Assembly (NCBI GenBank): GCA_017617235.1
Contig: JAFZWQ010000040.1
Span: forward strand, 1-64,000
DNA length: 64,000 nt
Source: Bacteroidaceae bacterium
Lineage (GTDB): Bacteria > Bacteroidota > Bacteroidia > Bacteroidales > Bacteroidaceae
Direction of reading: 5' to 3'
The position numbers and the translations under genes were made by a program. Shown piece after piece: positions 1 through 9,416 of this stretch (positions are counted from its first letter, which is position 1; the number at the start of each line of letters is the position of its first letter). The notes under the pieces were generated by a model that was not told the origin of the DNA, made no database searches, and worked only from the letters and a program-made list of their open reading frames with translations.

Positions 1-1703
1 GTTATACATCATAGCTACACCAGCACTAGCCACAGCGGGGTAGTAGACCAACTGATAGAACGCATCCTGAGCCTCTGCGGGAATCTGTTCCTTCAGTCTT
101 TCGCAGTGCCGCACAATAGACTGCCACTGGTTGTTCAGACGGAGCATCTCCTCGTAGTTGAAGAGACCAGGTACCTGCACCTCAGGCTTACGCATCAGGT
201 TCAGTTTCGAGTATTGTTCGATAATCTCAGCGCACTCATCGGTGATGTCGGTAGGCAGACCACTGAACACGGACTTTGTCCACGTTCTCAACCATTTTTC
301 TTCCTGTCCTGGCTGGGTGCGCTCAGGCTCCCATGCATAGTCCATGATGAACGAGATGGGCATCTCCTTAGGTTTCAGGTCGCCCACGTTGATAATCCAG
401 ATGCGGTCGATGCCGCTCTTGTAGGCGAGGTTCAACTGTTCGCGCAGTTTTGGAACGGTGGTGGTGTTCACCCAGCGGTCGTTCCAAGGGCCACCATTCA
501 TATCGATATGGTAGTAGAGACCCAGTCCACCCTTACGCTTGCGCTCTGCTTCTGTACCCATACGACGGATATAGCCCCAGTTGTTGTCGCAGAACAGCAG
601 TGTGACGTCATCAGGCACGGTGAACCCCGCATCATAATAACGCTGTACCTCGGTGAAAATAGCCCAAAGTTGAGGCACGGCATCTTCGCGTCCGTAGATA
701 TCCTTGATAATCTTACGCTGCCCCTTAATGACGTTTTGCAACGTCCGCATGTTCTCCTGGTCGTCACCCTTACTCATTGCCACGTCGCCGTCGCCACGCA
801 TACCGATAGTGACGAGGTTGTCGTACGCCTTGTTGCGTTCCATACCCTCGCGGAAGAACTGATCCACGCGCTCCTTATTCGTAGCGTAGTCCCATGGCCC
901 TACCTGTTCCTTCCGCTTTAGGTATTCACGGTGTGAGCGCATCATAGGCTCGTGGTGGGAAGTGCCCATCACGATGCCCATTTCGTCAGCTAGACGGGGC
1001 GACTCAGGGTCATCTTCGTTGAAGGCTGTAGCCCACATGGCAGGCCAAAAATAGTTGGCCTTCAGACGCAGCAGTAGTTCAAAGATTTTCTCGTAGGCCT
1101 TGGAGTTTACACCACCGAAGTGCTTCTGGCACCAAGTGCCAAAGGATGGCCACTCGTCATTGATGAAAATGCCGCGATACTTCACCGCAGGCCATTTTTC
1201 CTGATAGTCGTCGAAATACAGTTCTTCCTTGTGAGCCACAGGCGCATCAGCCATCCAGTACCAAGGTGACACACCAATCTGCTGAGAAATTTCGTAGATA
1301 CCATAGATGGTGCCTCGTTTGTCGCTACCAGCGATAACCAGATTATCGTCAATTACGCATATCTTGTAAGCTTCCCACCTGCCTTTGATTCCCTTTACAT
1401 CGAGTTTTTTTTGCTTAATGAGCTTATCGATGAGTTTGCTCTTGCCGATAGTGCCCACGATGATGTAATTAAGTGAAGAGTGAAGAGTGAAGAATTTGCT
1501 ACCGTTACCTTACTCGCTGTTCCCGTCACCTTGCGTACGTCGTCACTCAAGTTGTTAGCAGCACGAATGACACCCTTCCAGTCTTGTTCGTCCACAACAA
1601 TTGTCGCAGTCTTGCCGTCAGCAGCGATGCAGAATGCGCTTTGTGCCATAATGTTCATCGCCATTACAAACAGCGCAACACCTATTGTTAGAAATTTCTT
1701 CAT
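1..1703 (-). pseudogene. GH115 xylan alpha-1,2-glucuronidase, 5' part, frameshifted and cut by the window edge
   Basis: GH115 enzymes remove (methyl)glucuronic acid from xylan in the periplasm. The start at 1703 gives a signal peptide (MKKFLTIGVALFVMAMNIMA) and the start of the mature domain. At about 1471-1494 a GTGAAGA-type tandem repeat sits in the gene and the frame changes. The first frame runs to a stop near 1395. The family sequence resumes in another frame with YIIVGTIGKSKLIDK and continues to base 1. Seen there: WYWMADAPV, GIFINDEWPSFGTW, LLLRLKANYFWPAMWATAF, MGTSHHEPMMR, LLFCDNNWGYIRR, all typical of GH115. About 560 of the usual 800-950 codons are present; the rest lies outside. 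The break is either a real inactivating repeat expansion or a sequencing error in a simple repeat. Family identity is near certain; functionality is doubtful. Confidence 0.85.
1471..1494. repeat. GTGAAGA-type short tandem repeat at the GH115 frameshift
   Basis: About three copies of a 7-8 nt unit (aagtgaagag / tgaagagtga / aga). The GH115 reading frame changes exactly here. The same unit in the other orientation is present at 19416-19430. Confidence 0.8.
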
Positions 1704-1729
1704 CTCAATCACTTCTTGTTTATCGGAGG

Positions 1730-1737
1730 CAAAGTTA
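1730..1737 (-). promoter_or_regulatory. -7 box TAACTTTG for the GH115 gene
   Basis: A match to the Bacteroidota -7 consensus TAnnTTTG, 26 nt upstream of the ATG at 1703. The -33 region falls inside the inverted repeat at 1747-1777. Confidence 0.6.
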
Positions 1738-1746
1738 CAAAGTAAA

Positions 1747-1777
1747 ACGTGCAACAGTCAATAATTTTGTTGCACGT
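1747..1777. terminator. 9-bp inverted repeat between the ATP-grasp and GH115 genes
   Basis: ACGTGCAAC (1747-1755) pairs perfectly with GTTGCACGT (1769-1777) across a 13-nt loop. For the upstream ATP-grasp gene (minus strand) it lies after the stop and is followed by TTTTAC, so it can act as a terminator. It also overlaps the expected -33 region of the GH115 promoter, so an operator is an alternative reading. Confidence 0.5.
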
Positions 1778-1825
1778 CTTTTTTGAATTGTTTCAATACT
1801 AAGAAAGTCCTTTAATTGGCTTGTT

Positions 1826-2797
1826 TCACGATGTAGTTGCGCTCGGCTTCACGCTTTGTGGTGTGGAAATACAAAGGCAACCATTACGAATGCCAGCCGT
1901 GAATCTATCGGGCTGATAGGGCGTGAGCCATTGGTCGTCGCGTATTCCTTTATTATATAATAGAATGGCCAACAGTCCCATGGTCATACGGAAGTTGATT
2001 TCAACACATGGATGTACGCGACCGTCTGCAAGGCGCATCATATCGATGCCCACAGGCCCACGGTATGCCAGTTTGCTGAGTTCGCCTCGATGGTAGTCGA
2101 TGAGGTTTTCTAACAGGGTCTGCGGCAGGTCGATAAGGCTTTGCAATTCTTCCTGACTTTTAACCAGATTCCCTCCATAATGTCCCGTTTCATCGGTGGA
2201 AAACACGCTGTAGCCGATAAATTCCGTACTTTTGTCGCTCACCTCAAATTCCATTGCGAAATCTAATGCTTTGTTCGCATAGAACGGTTCTACCACAATA
2301 CCGCCTTGTTCACGAATGATGCTTTCAATCCGCCGCTTTAGGAACTTATCAAAACTTTTGATAACTATATTCCCACGTCCCGAACTCGACCAAGGAGCCT
2401 TTATAATTAAAAGTGAAAAATTAAAAATTAAAAATTCAAGGTCTGGGAGGGAGGTGCAGAATCGGGCTTGGCAGGGTAGCAGCTCATGGGCCTCATGAGT
2501 CTCATTGGTCTTATAAGTCATATAGGCCCTATAATAATCTACTCCGAATTTCCTGCTCGACAAGCGTCGTACCTCTGCTAACCATGCATCGGAGGGAAGT
2601 TCGTTTTCGGGGATACCCATCCTGAGGTAACGTTGTTTGGTGGCCAAACTCCATCCCCATGGCCCCGAATCCCACAGTTGGGCGAGGGAAGCCAAATCGT
2701 CCTCCATCTGTTGGATACGACGTGGTGGAAAGTACTGGCGCAGATTACTTGCCAGTGCCATGTCGTTCGAGGGATTAAATAGCGCAGGTAGTTTCAT
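1826..2797 (-). CDS. ATP-grasp-like conserved protein with two in-frame repeat tracts
   Basis: A protein of about 323 residues of unknown substrate. It begins MKLPALFNPSNDMALASN. A glycine/serine loop (KAPWSSSGRGN) and a late GPVGIDMM...HPCVEINFRMTMG segment resemble the nucleotide loop and metal/ATP residues of ATP-grasp ligases; this is inference. The ATG at 2797 is preferred over an upstream TTG because a -7 box ends 8 nt before it. Two stretches look foreign to the fold: residues encoded by a 10-nt degenerate repeat (about 2483-2533, YRAYMTYKTNETHEAHE) and by an A/T-rich repeat (2401-2438, FLIFNFSLLIIK). Both are in frame. The C-terminus may also be shifted: near 1880 another frame reads LYFHTTKREAERNYIVKQAN before a stop, which looks more natural than the annotated tail. 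Confidence 0.7.
   Translation of the reverse strand: MKLPALFNPSNDMALASNLRQYFPPRRIQQMEDDLASLAQLWDSGPWGWSLATKQRYLRMGIPENELPSDAWLAEVRRLSSRKFGVDYYRAYMTYKTNETHEAHELLPCQARFCTSLPDLEFLIFNFSLLIIKAPWSSSGRGNIVIKSFDKFLKRRIESIIREQGGIVVEPFYANKALDFAMEFEVSDKSTEFIGYSVFSTDETGHYGGNLVKSQEELQSLIDLPQTLLENLIDYHRGELSKLAYRGPVGIDMMRLADGRVHPCVEINFRMTMGLLAILLYNKGIRDDQWLTPYQPDRFTAGIRNGCLCISTPQSVKPSATTS
2401..2438. repeat. A/T-rich repeat (AATTAAAAGTGAAAA type) inside the ATP-grasp gene
   Basis: Repeated AATTAAAA / GTGAAAA units. The same type occurs at 2846-2882, 15778-15824, 24421-24447, 30436-30475, 45655-45686, 48187-48222 and 49306-49345. Here it is translated in frame. Confidence 0.8.
2483..2533. repeat. 10-nt degenerate repeat (CCTCATGAGTCTCATAGG type) inside the ATP-grasp gene
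   Basis: About five degenerate decamers built from CTCATGAGNC and CTTATAAGNC, translated in frame. A second copy of the same kind lies after fumarase at 5071-5102. Confidence 0.75.
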
Positions 2798-2805
2798 AGG
2801 CAATG

Positions 2806-2813
2806 CAAAAATA
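2806..2813 (-). promoter_or_regulatory. -7 box TATTTTTG for the ATP-grasp gene
   Basis: Only 8 nt separate the box from the ATG at 2797, so the mRNA would be leaderless or nearly so. Confidence 0.45.
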
Positions 2814-2888
2814 GGAAATAAAACGTAAAAAGTCGTTAATGCCCTTTTATTTTTTCTCTTTTCATTTTTAATTTTTAATTTATCCTTG

Positions 2889-2896
2889 TATCTTTG
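2889..2896 (+). promoter_or_regulatory. -7 box TATCTTTG, 5 nt before the ATG at 2902
   Basis: A perfect TAnnTTTG match directly after an A/T repeat tract (2846-2882). The 5-nt gap to the ATG implies a leaderless transcript. Confidence 0.65.
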
Positions 2897-2901
2897 TAGG
2901 C

Positions 2902-3318
2902 ATGAAGCGAGTGATAGTATTCATTTTTAGCTTTTCATTTTTTATTTTTCATCTTTCTGCTCAAGAGCAGAAGGCTGATACACTGAATCCCGATACCACA
3001 CTTCAGGGTGTGAAGATGAAGGAGGTGGTCGTTACCAAGGACCGTCGTCTTCCTATCTTCGTAAGCCCGCAGACCAAGGAGCAGGTGCCTCACGTAAAAT
3101 CGCTCAGCCAGATTCTCGGCAGAAAGGTCACCGATATGATTATGCATCCCTTTGCTTTCAAAAGTCGTAAAGAGGAGCGTCGTCGCAGGAAGGTCTCCAA
3201 AAAGTTGTGGGAATACGATCACATAAAGTCGAACAACGAGTTGTTGCGTGAAGCCCTTATCCAGGAGGGCATAGATCCTGACAGCTTGTTACGTGAAGCT
3301 CAAAAATACCAGAAATAA
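2902..3318 (+). CDS. Small secreted basic protein of unknown function
   Basis: A 138-residue protein with a signal peptide (hydrophobic FIFSFSFFIFHLSA, cleavage near QEQ) and a short KMKEVVVTKDRRLPIF segment. It then has a strongly basic patch (SRKEERRRRKVSKK, about residues 91-104) and an acidic helical C-terminus. No catalytic motif is recognised. The hydrophobic part of the signal peptide is encoded by a T-rich tract resembling the A/T repeat family found elsewhere in the window. Fumarase follows after 48 nt without a visible terminator, so the two may be co-transcribed. It is a real gene by start context and codon use; its function is not known to me. Confidence 0.75.
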   Translation: MKRVIVFIFSFSFFIFHLSAQEQKADTLNPDTTLQGVKMKEVVVTKDRRLPIFVSPQTKEQVPHVKSLSQILGRKVTDMIMHPFAFKSRKEERRRRKVSKKLWEYDHIKSNNELLREALIQEGIDPDSLLREAQKYQK

Positions 3319-3366
3319 GACATAATTTCCTAACTCGTAATTCATAATTCATAACTATATAAATCT

Positions 3367-5010
3367 ATGGCAGAATTCAAGTATGCGCCCATGTTTCAGT
3401 TGGGCAAGGACGAGACCGAGTATTACCTCCTCACGAAGGAGGGAGTTAGCGTGAGCGAGTTTGAGGGACACCCCATTCTGAAGGTAAGTCCCGAGGCGCT
3501 GACCGCAATGTCGAAGCAGGCTTTCCACGATGTCAGTTTCCTGCTGCGCCGCAGTCACAACGAACAGGTAGCCAAGATATTGCGCGACCCCGAGGCCAGC
3601 GAGAACGACAAATATGTGGCGCTGACCTTCCTGTGCAATGCAGAAGTGGCTTGCAAGGGACAATTGCCCTTGTGCCAGGACACGGGTACGGCCATCATCC
3701 ATGGTGAGAAGGGTCAGCAAGTATGGACGGGCTTCTGCGACGAGGAGGCTCTGTCGAAGGGTGTCTTCGAGACCTATACCGAGGATAACCTGCGTTACTC
3801 GCAGAATGCTCCCCTGACTATGTTCGACGAGGTGAATACCAAGTGCAACCTGCCTGCCCAGATTGACATTGAGGCAGCCGAGGGTATGGAATACCGCTTC
3901 TTGATGGTGACCAAAGGTGGCGGTTCGGCCAACAAGACATACCTCTATCAAGAGACAAAGGCCCGCATCCAAAACCGTGGTACGCTGATTCCTTTCCTTG
4001 TTGAAAAGATGAAGTCGTTGGGAACAGCAGCCTGTCCTCCTTACCACATTGCCTTCGTTATCGGTGGAACCAGTGCCGAGAAGAACCTGCTGACCGTGAA
4101 GTTAGCCAGCACGCACTACTATGACAGCCTTCCCACTACAGGTGACGAAACAGGTCGTGCCTTCCGCGACGTGGAATTGGAGAAGGAACTGCTGCAGGAA
4201 GCTTATAAGATTGGATTGGGCGCACAGTTCGGCGGCAAGTATATGGCTCACGACGTTCGTGTAGTTCGTCTGCCGCGTCATGGCGCTTCGTGTCCTATTG
4301 GTCTGGGCGTAAGCTGCTCTGCAGACCGCAACATCAAGGCCAAGATTAACAAGGATGGCATTTGGATTGAGAAGATGGATGACAAACCTTACGAGTTGAT
4401 TCCTGAAGAACTGCGTAAAGCAGGTGAGGGCGAAGTGGTGAAGGTTGACCTGAACCGTCCCATGAGCGAGGTTTGCAAGCAACTCTCTCAGTATCCCGTA
4501 AGCACCCGTCTCAGTTTGAACGGCACCATCATCGTAGGACGCGATATTGCACATGCCAAGATTAAAGCTCGTTTGGATGCAGGTGAAGGTATGCCTCAGT
4601 ATTTGAAGGACCATCCCATCTACTATGCTGGACCTGCTAAGACACCTGCTGGTATGGCTTGTGGTTCGATGGGTCCCACGACAGCTGGTCGCATGGATCC
4701 CTACGTAAACGAGTTCCAAGACCATGGTGGCTCGATGATTATGCTGGCCAAGGGTAACCGTTCACAGGATGTTACTGATGCCTGCAAGAAGCATGGTGGT
4801 TTCTACCTTGGCTCTATCGGTGGTCCTGCTGCCATCCTGGCTCAGAACAACATCAAGAGCATCGAGTGTGTGGAATACCCTGAACTGGGTATGGAAGCCA
4901 TTTGGAAAATTGAGGTTGAAGACTTCCCTGCTTTCATCCTCGTCGATGACAAGGGCAACGACTTCTTCAAGCAGCTGAAGCCTTGTGCAGGATGCAGTAT
5001 TATTAAATGA
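3367..5010 (+). CDS. fumA: Class I (Fe-S) fumarate hydratase
   Basis: Interconverts fumarate and malate in the cytoplasm. In this group it normally serves the reductive branch that produces succinate from oxaloacetate during anaerobic growth. The protein is 547 residues, full length for two-domain class I fumarases. Three cysteines in the positions used for the [4Fe-4S] cluster are visible: C103 (LPLCQDTGT), C223 (TAACPPYH) and C317 (GVSCSADRN). GGGSANK (about 184-190) and the C-terminal LKPCAGCSI are also family features. The ATG at 3367 gives the normal N-terminus. A bidirectional terminator separates it from the convergent pnp gene. It is highly reliable. Confidence 0.97.
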   Translation: MAEFKYAPMFQLGKDETEYYLLTKEGVSVSEFEGHPILKVSPEALTAMSKQAFHDVSFLLRRSHNEQVAKILRDPEASENDKYVALTFLCNAEVACKGQLPLCQDTGTAIIHGEKGQQVWTGFCDEEALSKGVFETYTEDNLRYSQNAPLTMFDEVNTKCNLPAQIDIEAAEGMEYRFLMVTKGGGSANKTYLYQETKARIQNRGTLIPFLVEKMKSLGTAACPPYHIAFVIGGTSAEKNLLTVKLASTHYYDSLPTTGDETGRAFRDVELEKELLQEAYKIGLGAQFGGKYMAHDVRVVRLPRHGASCPIGLGVSCSADRNIKAKINKDGIWIEKMDDKPYELIPEELRKAGEGEVVKVDLNRPMSEVCKQLSQYPVSTRLSLNGTIIVGRDIAHAKIKARLDAGEGMPQYLKDHPIYYAGPAKTPAGMACGSMGPTTAGRMDPYVNEFQDHGGSMIMLAKGNRSQDVTDACKKHGGFYLGSIGGPAAILAQNNIKSIECVEYPELGMEAIWKIEVEDFPAFILVDDKGNDFFKQLKPCAGCSIIK

Positions 5011-5034
5011 AGGATTAAAAGTTAAGAATTAAAG

Positions 5035-5069
5035 AAATCACCGCGGCCTTTTTGGTCGCGGTGATTTTT
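5035..5069. terminator. Bidirectional terminator between fumarase and pnp
   Basis: A stem of AAATCACCGCG paired with CGCGGTGATTT, closed by a GCCTTTTTGGT apex and followed by TTTTTA. It has an A/T flank on both sides and suits both convergent genes. Confidence 0.85.
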
Positions 5070-5070
5070 A

Positions 5071-5102
5071 TAAGGCCCATAAGCCTCATGAGGCATATAT
5101 GG
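5071..5102. repeat. CCTCATGAGGC-type degenerate repeat after pnp
   Basis: GGCCCATAAGCCTCATGAGGC followed by ATATATGG. It is the same decamer family as the tract at 2483-2533 and contains the palindrome GCCTCATGAGGC. Confidence 0.55.
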
Positions 5103-5119
5103 CTTTTTCCCTAGTAGGC

Positions 5120-7378
5120 TTATTCTTCGCTCTTTTGTTCGCCACGTTCGGGACGGGGACGACGCTCGCGACGTTCGCCACGATCTTTGCGCTCTCCGCG
5201 TTCACCACGTTCGGGACGGGGACGACGCTCACGCTCTACATAACCTTCGGGCTTCTCCAAGAGGGCACGACGGCTGAGCTTGAACTTACCGGTCTTCTCG
5301 TCGATGTCGATGAGCTTCACCTGAATCTTGTCGCCTTCTTTCAAACCAGACTCCTCAACGGTCTCCAGACGCTTCCAGTCGATTTCGCTGATGTGCAGCA
5401 GACCGTCCTTGCCAGGCATGAACTCAACGAAGGCACCATAAGGCATGATGCTACGCACCTCGCCGTCGTAAACCTCACCAACCTCGGGGATAGCCACGAT
5501 GGCACGAATCTTGGCCAGGGCAGCGTCGATGCTCTCCTTGTTCGAGGCACTTACCTGTACCTTGCCAACTCCATCTTCCTCGTCGATGGTGATGACGGCA
5601 CCCGTTTCTTCCTGCATACCCTGGATAATCTTTCCACCCGGGCCAATGACAGCACCAATGAATTCCTTCGGGATGATGAGTTGTTCGATGCGAGGAACGT
5701 GGGGCTTCAGTTCGGGACGTGGAGCGGGCAGAGTCCTCAGCATCTCGGCCAGGATGTGCTCGCGACCGGCCTTGGCCTGCATCAGAGCTTTCTCCAGAAT
5801 CTCGTAGCTGAGGCCGTCGCACTTGATGTCCATCTGGGTGGCGGTCAAGCCCTTGGGAGTACCCGTGGTCTTGAAGTCCATATCGCCCAAGTGGTCCTCG
5901 TCGCCAAGAATGTCACTCAGTACGGCATACTTGTCTTCACCGGGGTTTTTAATCAGACCCATGGCGATACCGCTGACGGGAGCCTTCAGGGGCACACCGG
6001 CATCCATCAGACTGAGGCAGCCTGCGCAAACAGTAGCCATAGAGCTGGAACCATTACTCTCCAGAATGTCGCTGACTACACGGATGGTGTAGGGATAATC
6101 CTCGGGGATCTGACCCTTCAGACCACGCCAAGCCAAGTGGCCGTGACCAATCTCGCGACGACCTACGCCACGCTGAGCCTTGGCCTCGCCAGTAGAGAAG
6201 GGAGGGAAGTTATAGTGGAGAAGGAAACGCTGATAGCTCTTGTCGAGCACATCGTCAACCAGCTTCTCATCGAGTTTGGTACCCAGCGTAGTGGTGCTGA
6301 GCGACTGAGTCTCGCCACGGGTGAAGATAGCACTTCCGTGAGGCATGGGTAGAGGGCCTGCCTCGCACCAGATGGGACGGATGTCGGTGGTCTTACGGCC
6401 ATCAAGACGGATACCCTCGTCCAGAACACAACGACGCATAGCATCGCGCTCGACATCGTGGTAGTAGCGGTCGATGAGGGCGTTCTTCTCTTCCAGTTCC
6501 TCAGCAGCCATATCAGCATGAGCCTCGGCATAGCGAACCTTGAAGTCTTCACGAATCTTCTCGAAGGCCTCGGCACGGGCATGCTTCTCCAAAGCCTGCT
6601 TTGTAACGTCGTAGGCGGGCTGGTAGCACTCGTTCTTCACCTGCTCGCGCAGTTCCTCATCGTTAACCTCGTGACAATATTCACGTTTAACATCGGTACC
6701 CAGTTCCTTGCTGAGTTCCTTCTGCAGACGGCACATGGGCTTGATGGCCTCGTGAGCAGCTTTCAGGGCTGCGAGAAGGTCGCTTTCCTGAACTTCCTTC
6801 ATTTCACCCTCCACCATCATGATGTTCTCTTCGGTTGCACCTACCATCAGGTCCATATCGGCCTGCTTCAGCTGCTCGAAGGTGGGGTTGATGACATACT
6901 CGCCATTGATGCGAGCCACACGTACTTCGGAGATGGGACCCTCGAAGGGTATATCGCTGGCAGCCAGAGCAGCAGAGGCGGCAAAGCCGGCCAGTGCATC
7001 GGGCATATCCACGCCATCGGCGGAGAAGAGAATTACATTCACATAAACCTCAGCGTGATAGTTGCTGGGGAAGAGGGGACGCAGAGCGCGGTCCACCAGA
7101 CGACAAGTCAGAATCTCGTCGTCGTTAGCCTTACCCTCGCGCTTCGTGAAACCGCCCGGAAAACGTCCGGCTGCGGAATACTTTTCTCTGTACTCTACCT
7201 GCAAGGGCATGAAATCTGTTCCGGGAACGGCATCTTTGGCGGCGCAAACAGTGGCCAGGAGCATTGTGTTGTTCATGCGCAGCATGACGGCTCCATCGGC
7301 TTGTTTCGCCAGTTTCCCGGTCTCGATGCTGATGGTTCTTCCATCAGGCAACTCGACTGTCTTTGTAATAACGTTCAT
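5120..7378 (-). CDS. pnp: Polyribonucleotide nucleotidyltransferase (PNPase)
   Basis: A phosphorolytic 3'-to-5' exoribonuclease acting in RNA decay. The 752 residues hold, in order, an RNase PH domain ([10 protein letters not shown] near the N-terminus), an all-helical linker, a second RNase PH domain ([24 protein letters not shown]), a KH domain ([20 protein letters not shown]) and an S1 domain ([20 protein letters not shown]). Beyond S1 it carries a repeated Arg/Glu/Gly-rich tail ([15 protein letters not shown]...) of about 40 residues ending at the stop. Such tails are common in Bacteroidota and probably contact RNA or partners. It is divergent from the lipoprotein gene at 7492 across a shared promoter region and is a full-length gene. 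Confidence 0.97.
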   Translation of the reverse strand: MNVITKTVELPDGRTISIETGKLAKQADGAVMLRMNNTMLLATVCAAKDAVPGTDFMPLQVEYREKYSAAGRFPGGFTKREGKANDDEILTCRLVDRALRPLFPSNYHAEVYVNVILFSADGVDMPDALAGFAASAALAASDIPFEGPISEVRVARINGEYVINPTFEQLKQADMDLMVGATEENIMMVEGEMKEVQESDLLAALKAAHEAIKPMCRLQKELSKELGTDVKREYCHEVNDEELREQVKNECYQPAYDVTKQALEKHARAEAFEKIREDFKVRYAEAHADMAAEELEEKNALIDRYYHDVERDAMRRCVLDEGIRLDGRKTTDIRPIWCEAGPLPMPHGSAIFTRGETQSLSTTTLGTKLDEKLVDDVLDKSYQRFLLHYNFPPFSTGEAKAQRGVGRREIGHGHLAWRGLKGQIPEDYPYTIRVVSDILESNGSSSMATVCAGCLSLMDAGVPLKAPVSGIAMGLIKNPGEDKYAVLSDILGDEDHLGDMDFKTTGTPKGLTATQMDIKCDGLSYEILEKALMQAKAGREHILAEMLRTLPAPRPELKPHVPRIEQLIIPKEFIGAVIGPGGKIIQGMQEETGAVITIDEEDGVGKVQVSASNKESIDAALAKIRAIVAIPEVGEVYDGEVRSIMPYGAFVEFMPGKDGLLHISEIDWKRLETVEESGLKEGDKIQVKLIDIDEKTGKFKLSRRALLEKPEGYVERERRPRPERGERGERKDRGERRERRPRPERGEQKSEE

Positions 7379-7434
7379 CTAAATTTGTGTATAAAAAGTG
7401 TATAAAAATATGCGCCTGTGCGCATTTTCGGGCA

Positions 7435-7442
7435 CAAAGGTA
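7435..7442 (-). promoter_or_regulatory. -7 box TACCTTTG for pnp
   Basis: A TAnnTTTG match on the minus strand, 57 nt from the pnp start. It lies 23 nt from the oppositely oriented box at 7466, so the two form a divergent promoter pair. Confidence 0.65.
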
Positions 7443-7465
7443 CAAAATAATTACGAAATAATTGC

Positions 7466-7473
7466 TACCTTTG
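7466..7473 (+). promoter_or_regulatory. -7 box TACCTTTG for the TlpA-like lipoprotein
   Basis: A TAnnTTTG match 18 nt before the ATG at 7492, giving a leader of about 12-15 nt. Confidence 0.6.
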
Positions 7474-7491
7474 TGTTGAAAATGCAGTAAT

Positions 7492-8643
7492 ATGAAAAGA
7501 TATTCTATATTTCTACCTGTTTTTCTATTCATGTTTGTAGGCTGCAACCAACAAAAAGGGGAGCAGTTTACCATTGAAGGGTGCATCGCTGAGGCGTGCG
7601 ATACTATGCTGTATCTGGAACACCTTTCACTGGGTGATGGCGTGGTGCAATTGGATAGTATAAAACTCGATGAAACGGGAGATTTTTCGCTTCATGGGCC
7701 TCGTCCGTCGAATCCAGAATTCTATCGTCTCCGTATTGGCATGCAGGTGGTAAACTTAAGTATCGACTCGACAGAAACCGTTCGTGTCGAGGCTCGTCTT
7801 CCCCAAATGGCATTAGGCTATAAGGTGAGTGGCAGCGGAAATTGCGACACTATTCGCATCCTGGCGCTGAAGTTGGATACGCTAACCAAAGCTATTCGTC
7901 GTGTTGCGGACGACCGTTCGTTGATGATTACAGAACGAGAAGAACAGATACAACAACTCATCGATGCTTATAAGACAGACGTAAAGTTGCGTTTTATCCA
8001 AAACCGCTATGGCGCAGCCTCGTCGTATTATGCTATGTTCCAGACCGCTGGTGACCAGATGGTATTTAACCCTGTGAGTGATCCGAGCGATGTAACGTGG
8101 TTTTCTGCCCTTGCAAATTCGTGGGATATGTTGTACCCGGGCAGTTTGCGTGGTGAAAATCTGAAGAATATTGCTTTGCAGGGACGTGGAAACACGCGAC
8201 AGCGGGTGTTCGAGATAGATATGAATAACGAAAAGGTGTCGGAAACAGGCATCATCGATATGGGTTTCCCAGACCGAAATGGACGTGAACGTCGTCTGTC
8301 CGACCTAAAGGGTCAGGTGGTGCTGCTCGACTTTACAGCCTATGGTATAAAAGGATCGCAGGACCGTATTCTGGCCCTGCGACAGCTATACAATAAATAT
8401 CATGCTCGTGGATTGGAGATTTACCAGGTTTCGCTCGATGCCGACGGGCATTTTTGGAAGACCGTTTCTGAATCGCTTCCTTGGATTTGTGTCTGGGACA
8501 GCGAAGGGTTACAAAACGATATAGTCTCCATCTACAATCTGCAGACCCTGCCCACTTGGTTTCTCGTAGACCGTGGCTCTAACTTGGTAGGGCGCATGGA
8601 ATTCCTCGACAACCTGGAGCAGGAAATTCAGCGCTTGCTTTAA
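7492..8643 (+). CDS. Thioredoxin-like (TlpA/DUF4369) lipoprotein lacking the CxxC active site
   Basis: A 383-residue lipoprotein: the hydrophobic leader ends in FVGC with the lipidated Cys at residue 18. The N-terminal half (FTIEGCIAEACDTMLYLEHL...) fits the DUF4369 beta domain found in Bacteroidota TlpA-type proteins. The C-terminal half is a thioredoxin fold (LKGQVVLLDFTAYG ... LQTLPTWFLVDRGSNLVGR). At the position where a WCxxC redox motif is expected the sequence is DFTAYGIKGSQDR, so no redox cysteines are present. It is therefore unlikely to be an oxidoreductase; a binding or structural role is inference. The gene is convergent with the SGNH hydrolase and overlaps it by 4 nt. Confidence 0.85.
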   Translation: MKRYSIFLPVFLFMFVGCNQQKGEQFTIEGCIAEACDTMLYLEHLSLGDGVVQLDSIKLDETGDFSLHGPRPSNPEFYRLRIGMQVVNLSIDSTETVRVEARLPQMALGYKVSGSGNCDTIRILALKLDTLTKAIRRVADDRSLMITEREEQIQQLIDAYKTDVKLRFIQNRYGAASSYYAMFQTAGDQMVFNPVSDPSDVTWFSALANSWDMLYPGSLRGENLKNIALQGRGNTRQRVFEIDMNNEKVSETGIIDMGFPDRNGRERRLSDLKGQVVLLDFTAYGIKGSQDRILALRQLYNKYHARGLEIYQVSLDADGHFWKTVSESLPWICVWDSEGLQNDIVSIYNLQTLPTWFLVDRGSNLVGRMEFLDNLEQEIQRLL

Positions 8644-9341
8644 CGTAACTTCTGGATAACGGGGAGCAACAGGCTCTCCATCACCTCGTAGCCCTTCACG
8701 TTGGGGTGAACGGCGGGAGTATCCTCGCCCAACTCGGGTTTCATGCCACTTCCGTCTTCGGCAACTAATGCGCTGAAGTAATCTACATACGGAATCTTGT
8801 TGGCTTTGGCATAAGCCTTTACGCGCTCGTTCAAGTGACGGATTTTGTCCATAGCATCCGTGATTTGGGGATGCCAGCAGAAACCTCCAGCGGGCAGACA
8901 ACTCGTGAGGATGACCTTGCACTTGTGGTAGCGGGCCAGTTCCACCATCGACAATACGTTTCCATAGGTCAGGTCTTCGTCATATGCACCGGTATTTTCA
9001 GCGATATCGTTAGTACCATAGTTAATAACTACCACCTTGGGTTGAAGGTTGATAACATCCTCGCGGAAACGCAGCAAGAACTGATAACTGGTCTGACCAC
9101 CGATACCGCGACCAATCAGGTTGTTATCCTTGAAAAATGCAGGTCTTTTACCTGGCCATCCATCGGTGATGGAGTTACCCATCAATACCACACGCTTCTC
9201 ACCTTTCTTGGGGGCACCAAGTTCCTTGTTCTGCTGGGCATAGCGCTTCCAGTTTCCAAACTCGTGCTTCTGTGCCCATACTCCGTTTGCACTCACCAGC
9301 CAAAGCAGCAGGGCCATACCTGCCATTTTCAGTCTGTTCAT
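8640..9341 (-). CDS. Secreted SGNH/GDSL hydrolase
   Basis: A 233-residue exported esterase-type enzyme, with signal peptide cleavage after VWAQ. The four SGNH blocks are visible: GNSITDG with the nucleophile Ser57, the Gly block GGQTS (about 81-85), GTND with Asn111, and the C-terminal Asp/His block DTPAVHPN. In gut Bacteroidota such enzymes often deacetylate sugars or glycans; the substrate here is not determined. The promoter is the minus-strand box at 9417-9424, giving a leader of about 70 nt with a small palindrome (GTTTCA...TGAAA). Its stop overlaps the end of the convergent TlpA-like gene. Confidence 0.9.
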   Translation of the reverse strand: MNRLKMAGMALLLWLVSANGVWAQKHEFGNWKRYAQQNKELGAPKKGEKRVVLMGNSITDGWPGKRPAFFKDNNLIGRGIGGQTSYQFLLRFREDVINLQPKVVVINYGTNDIAENTGAYDEDLTYGNVLSMVELARYHKCKVILTSCLPAGGFCWHPQITDAMDKIRHLNERVKAYAKANKIPYVDYFSALVAEDGSGMKPELGEDTPAVHPNVKGYEVMESLLLPVIQKLR

Positions 9342-9416
9342 GTTGATACTAGTTAGTTTTTAATGTTAGTAAAGTATTTATGGTTGCTATTCCGTTTCAA
9401 AACGTGAAATATAGTA

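Noticed and set aside
9392-9408. Possible parS site (GTTTCA...ACGTGAAA) near the SGNH hydrolase promoter
   Set aside because: The half-sites are offset and interrupted (GTTTCAAAACGTGAAAT), so it does not match the continuous 16-nt palindrome of parS. It is far from parB and at a promoter leader.
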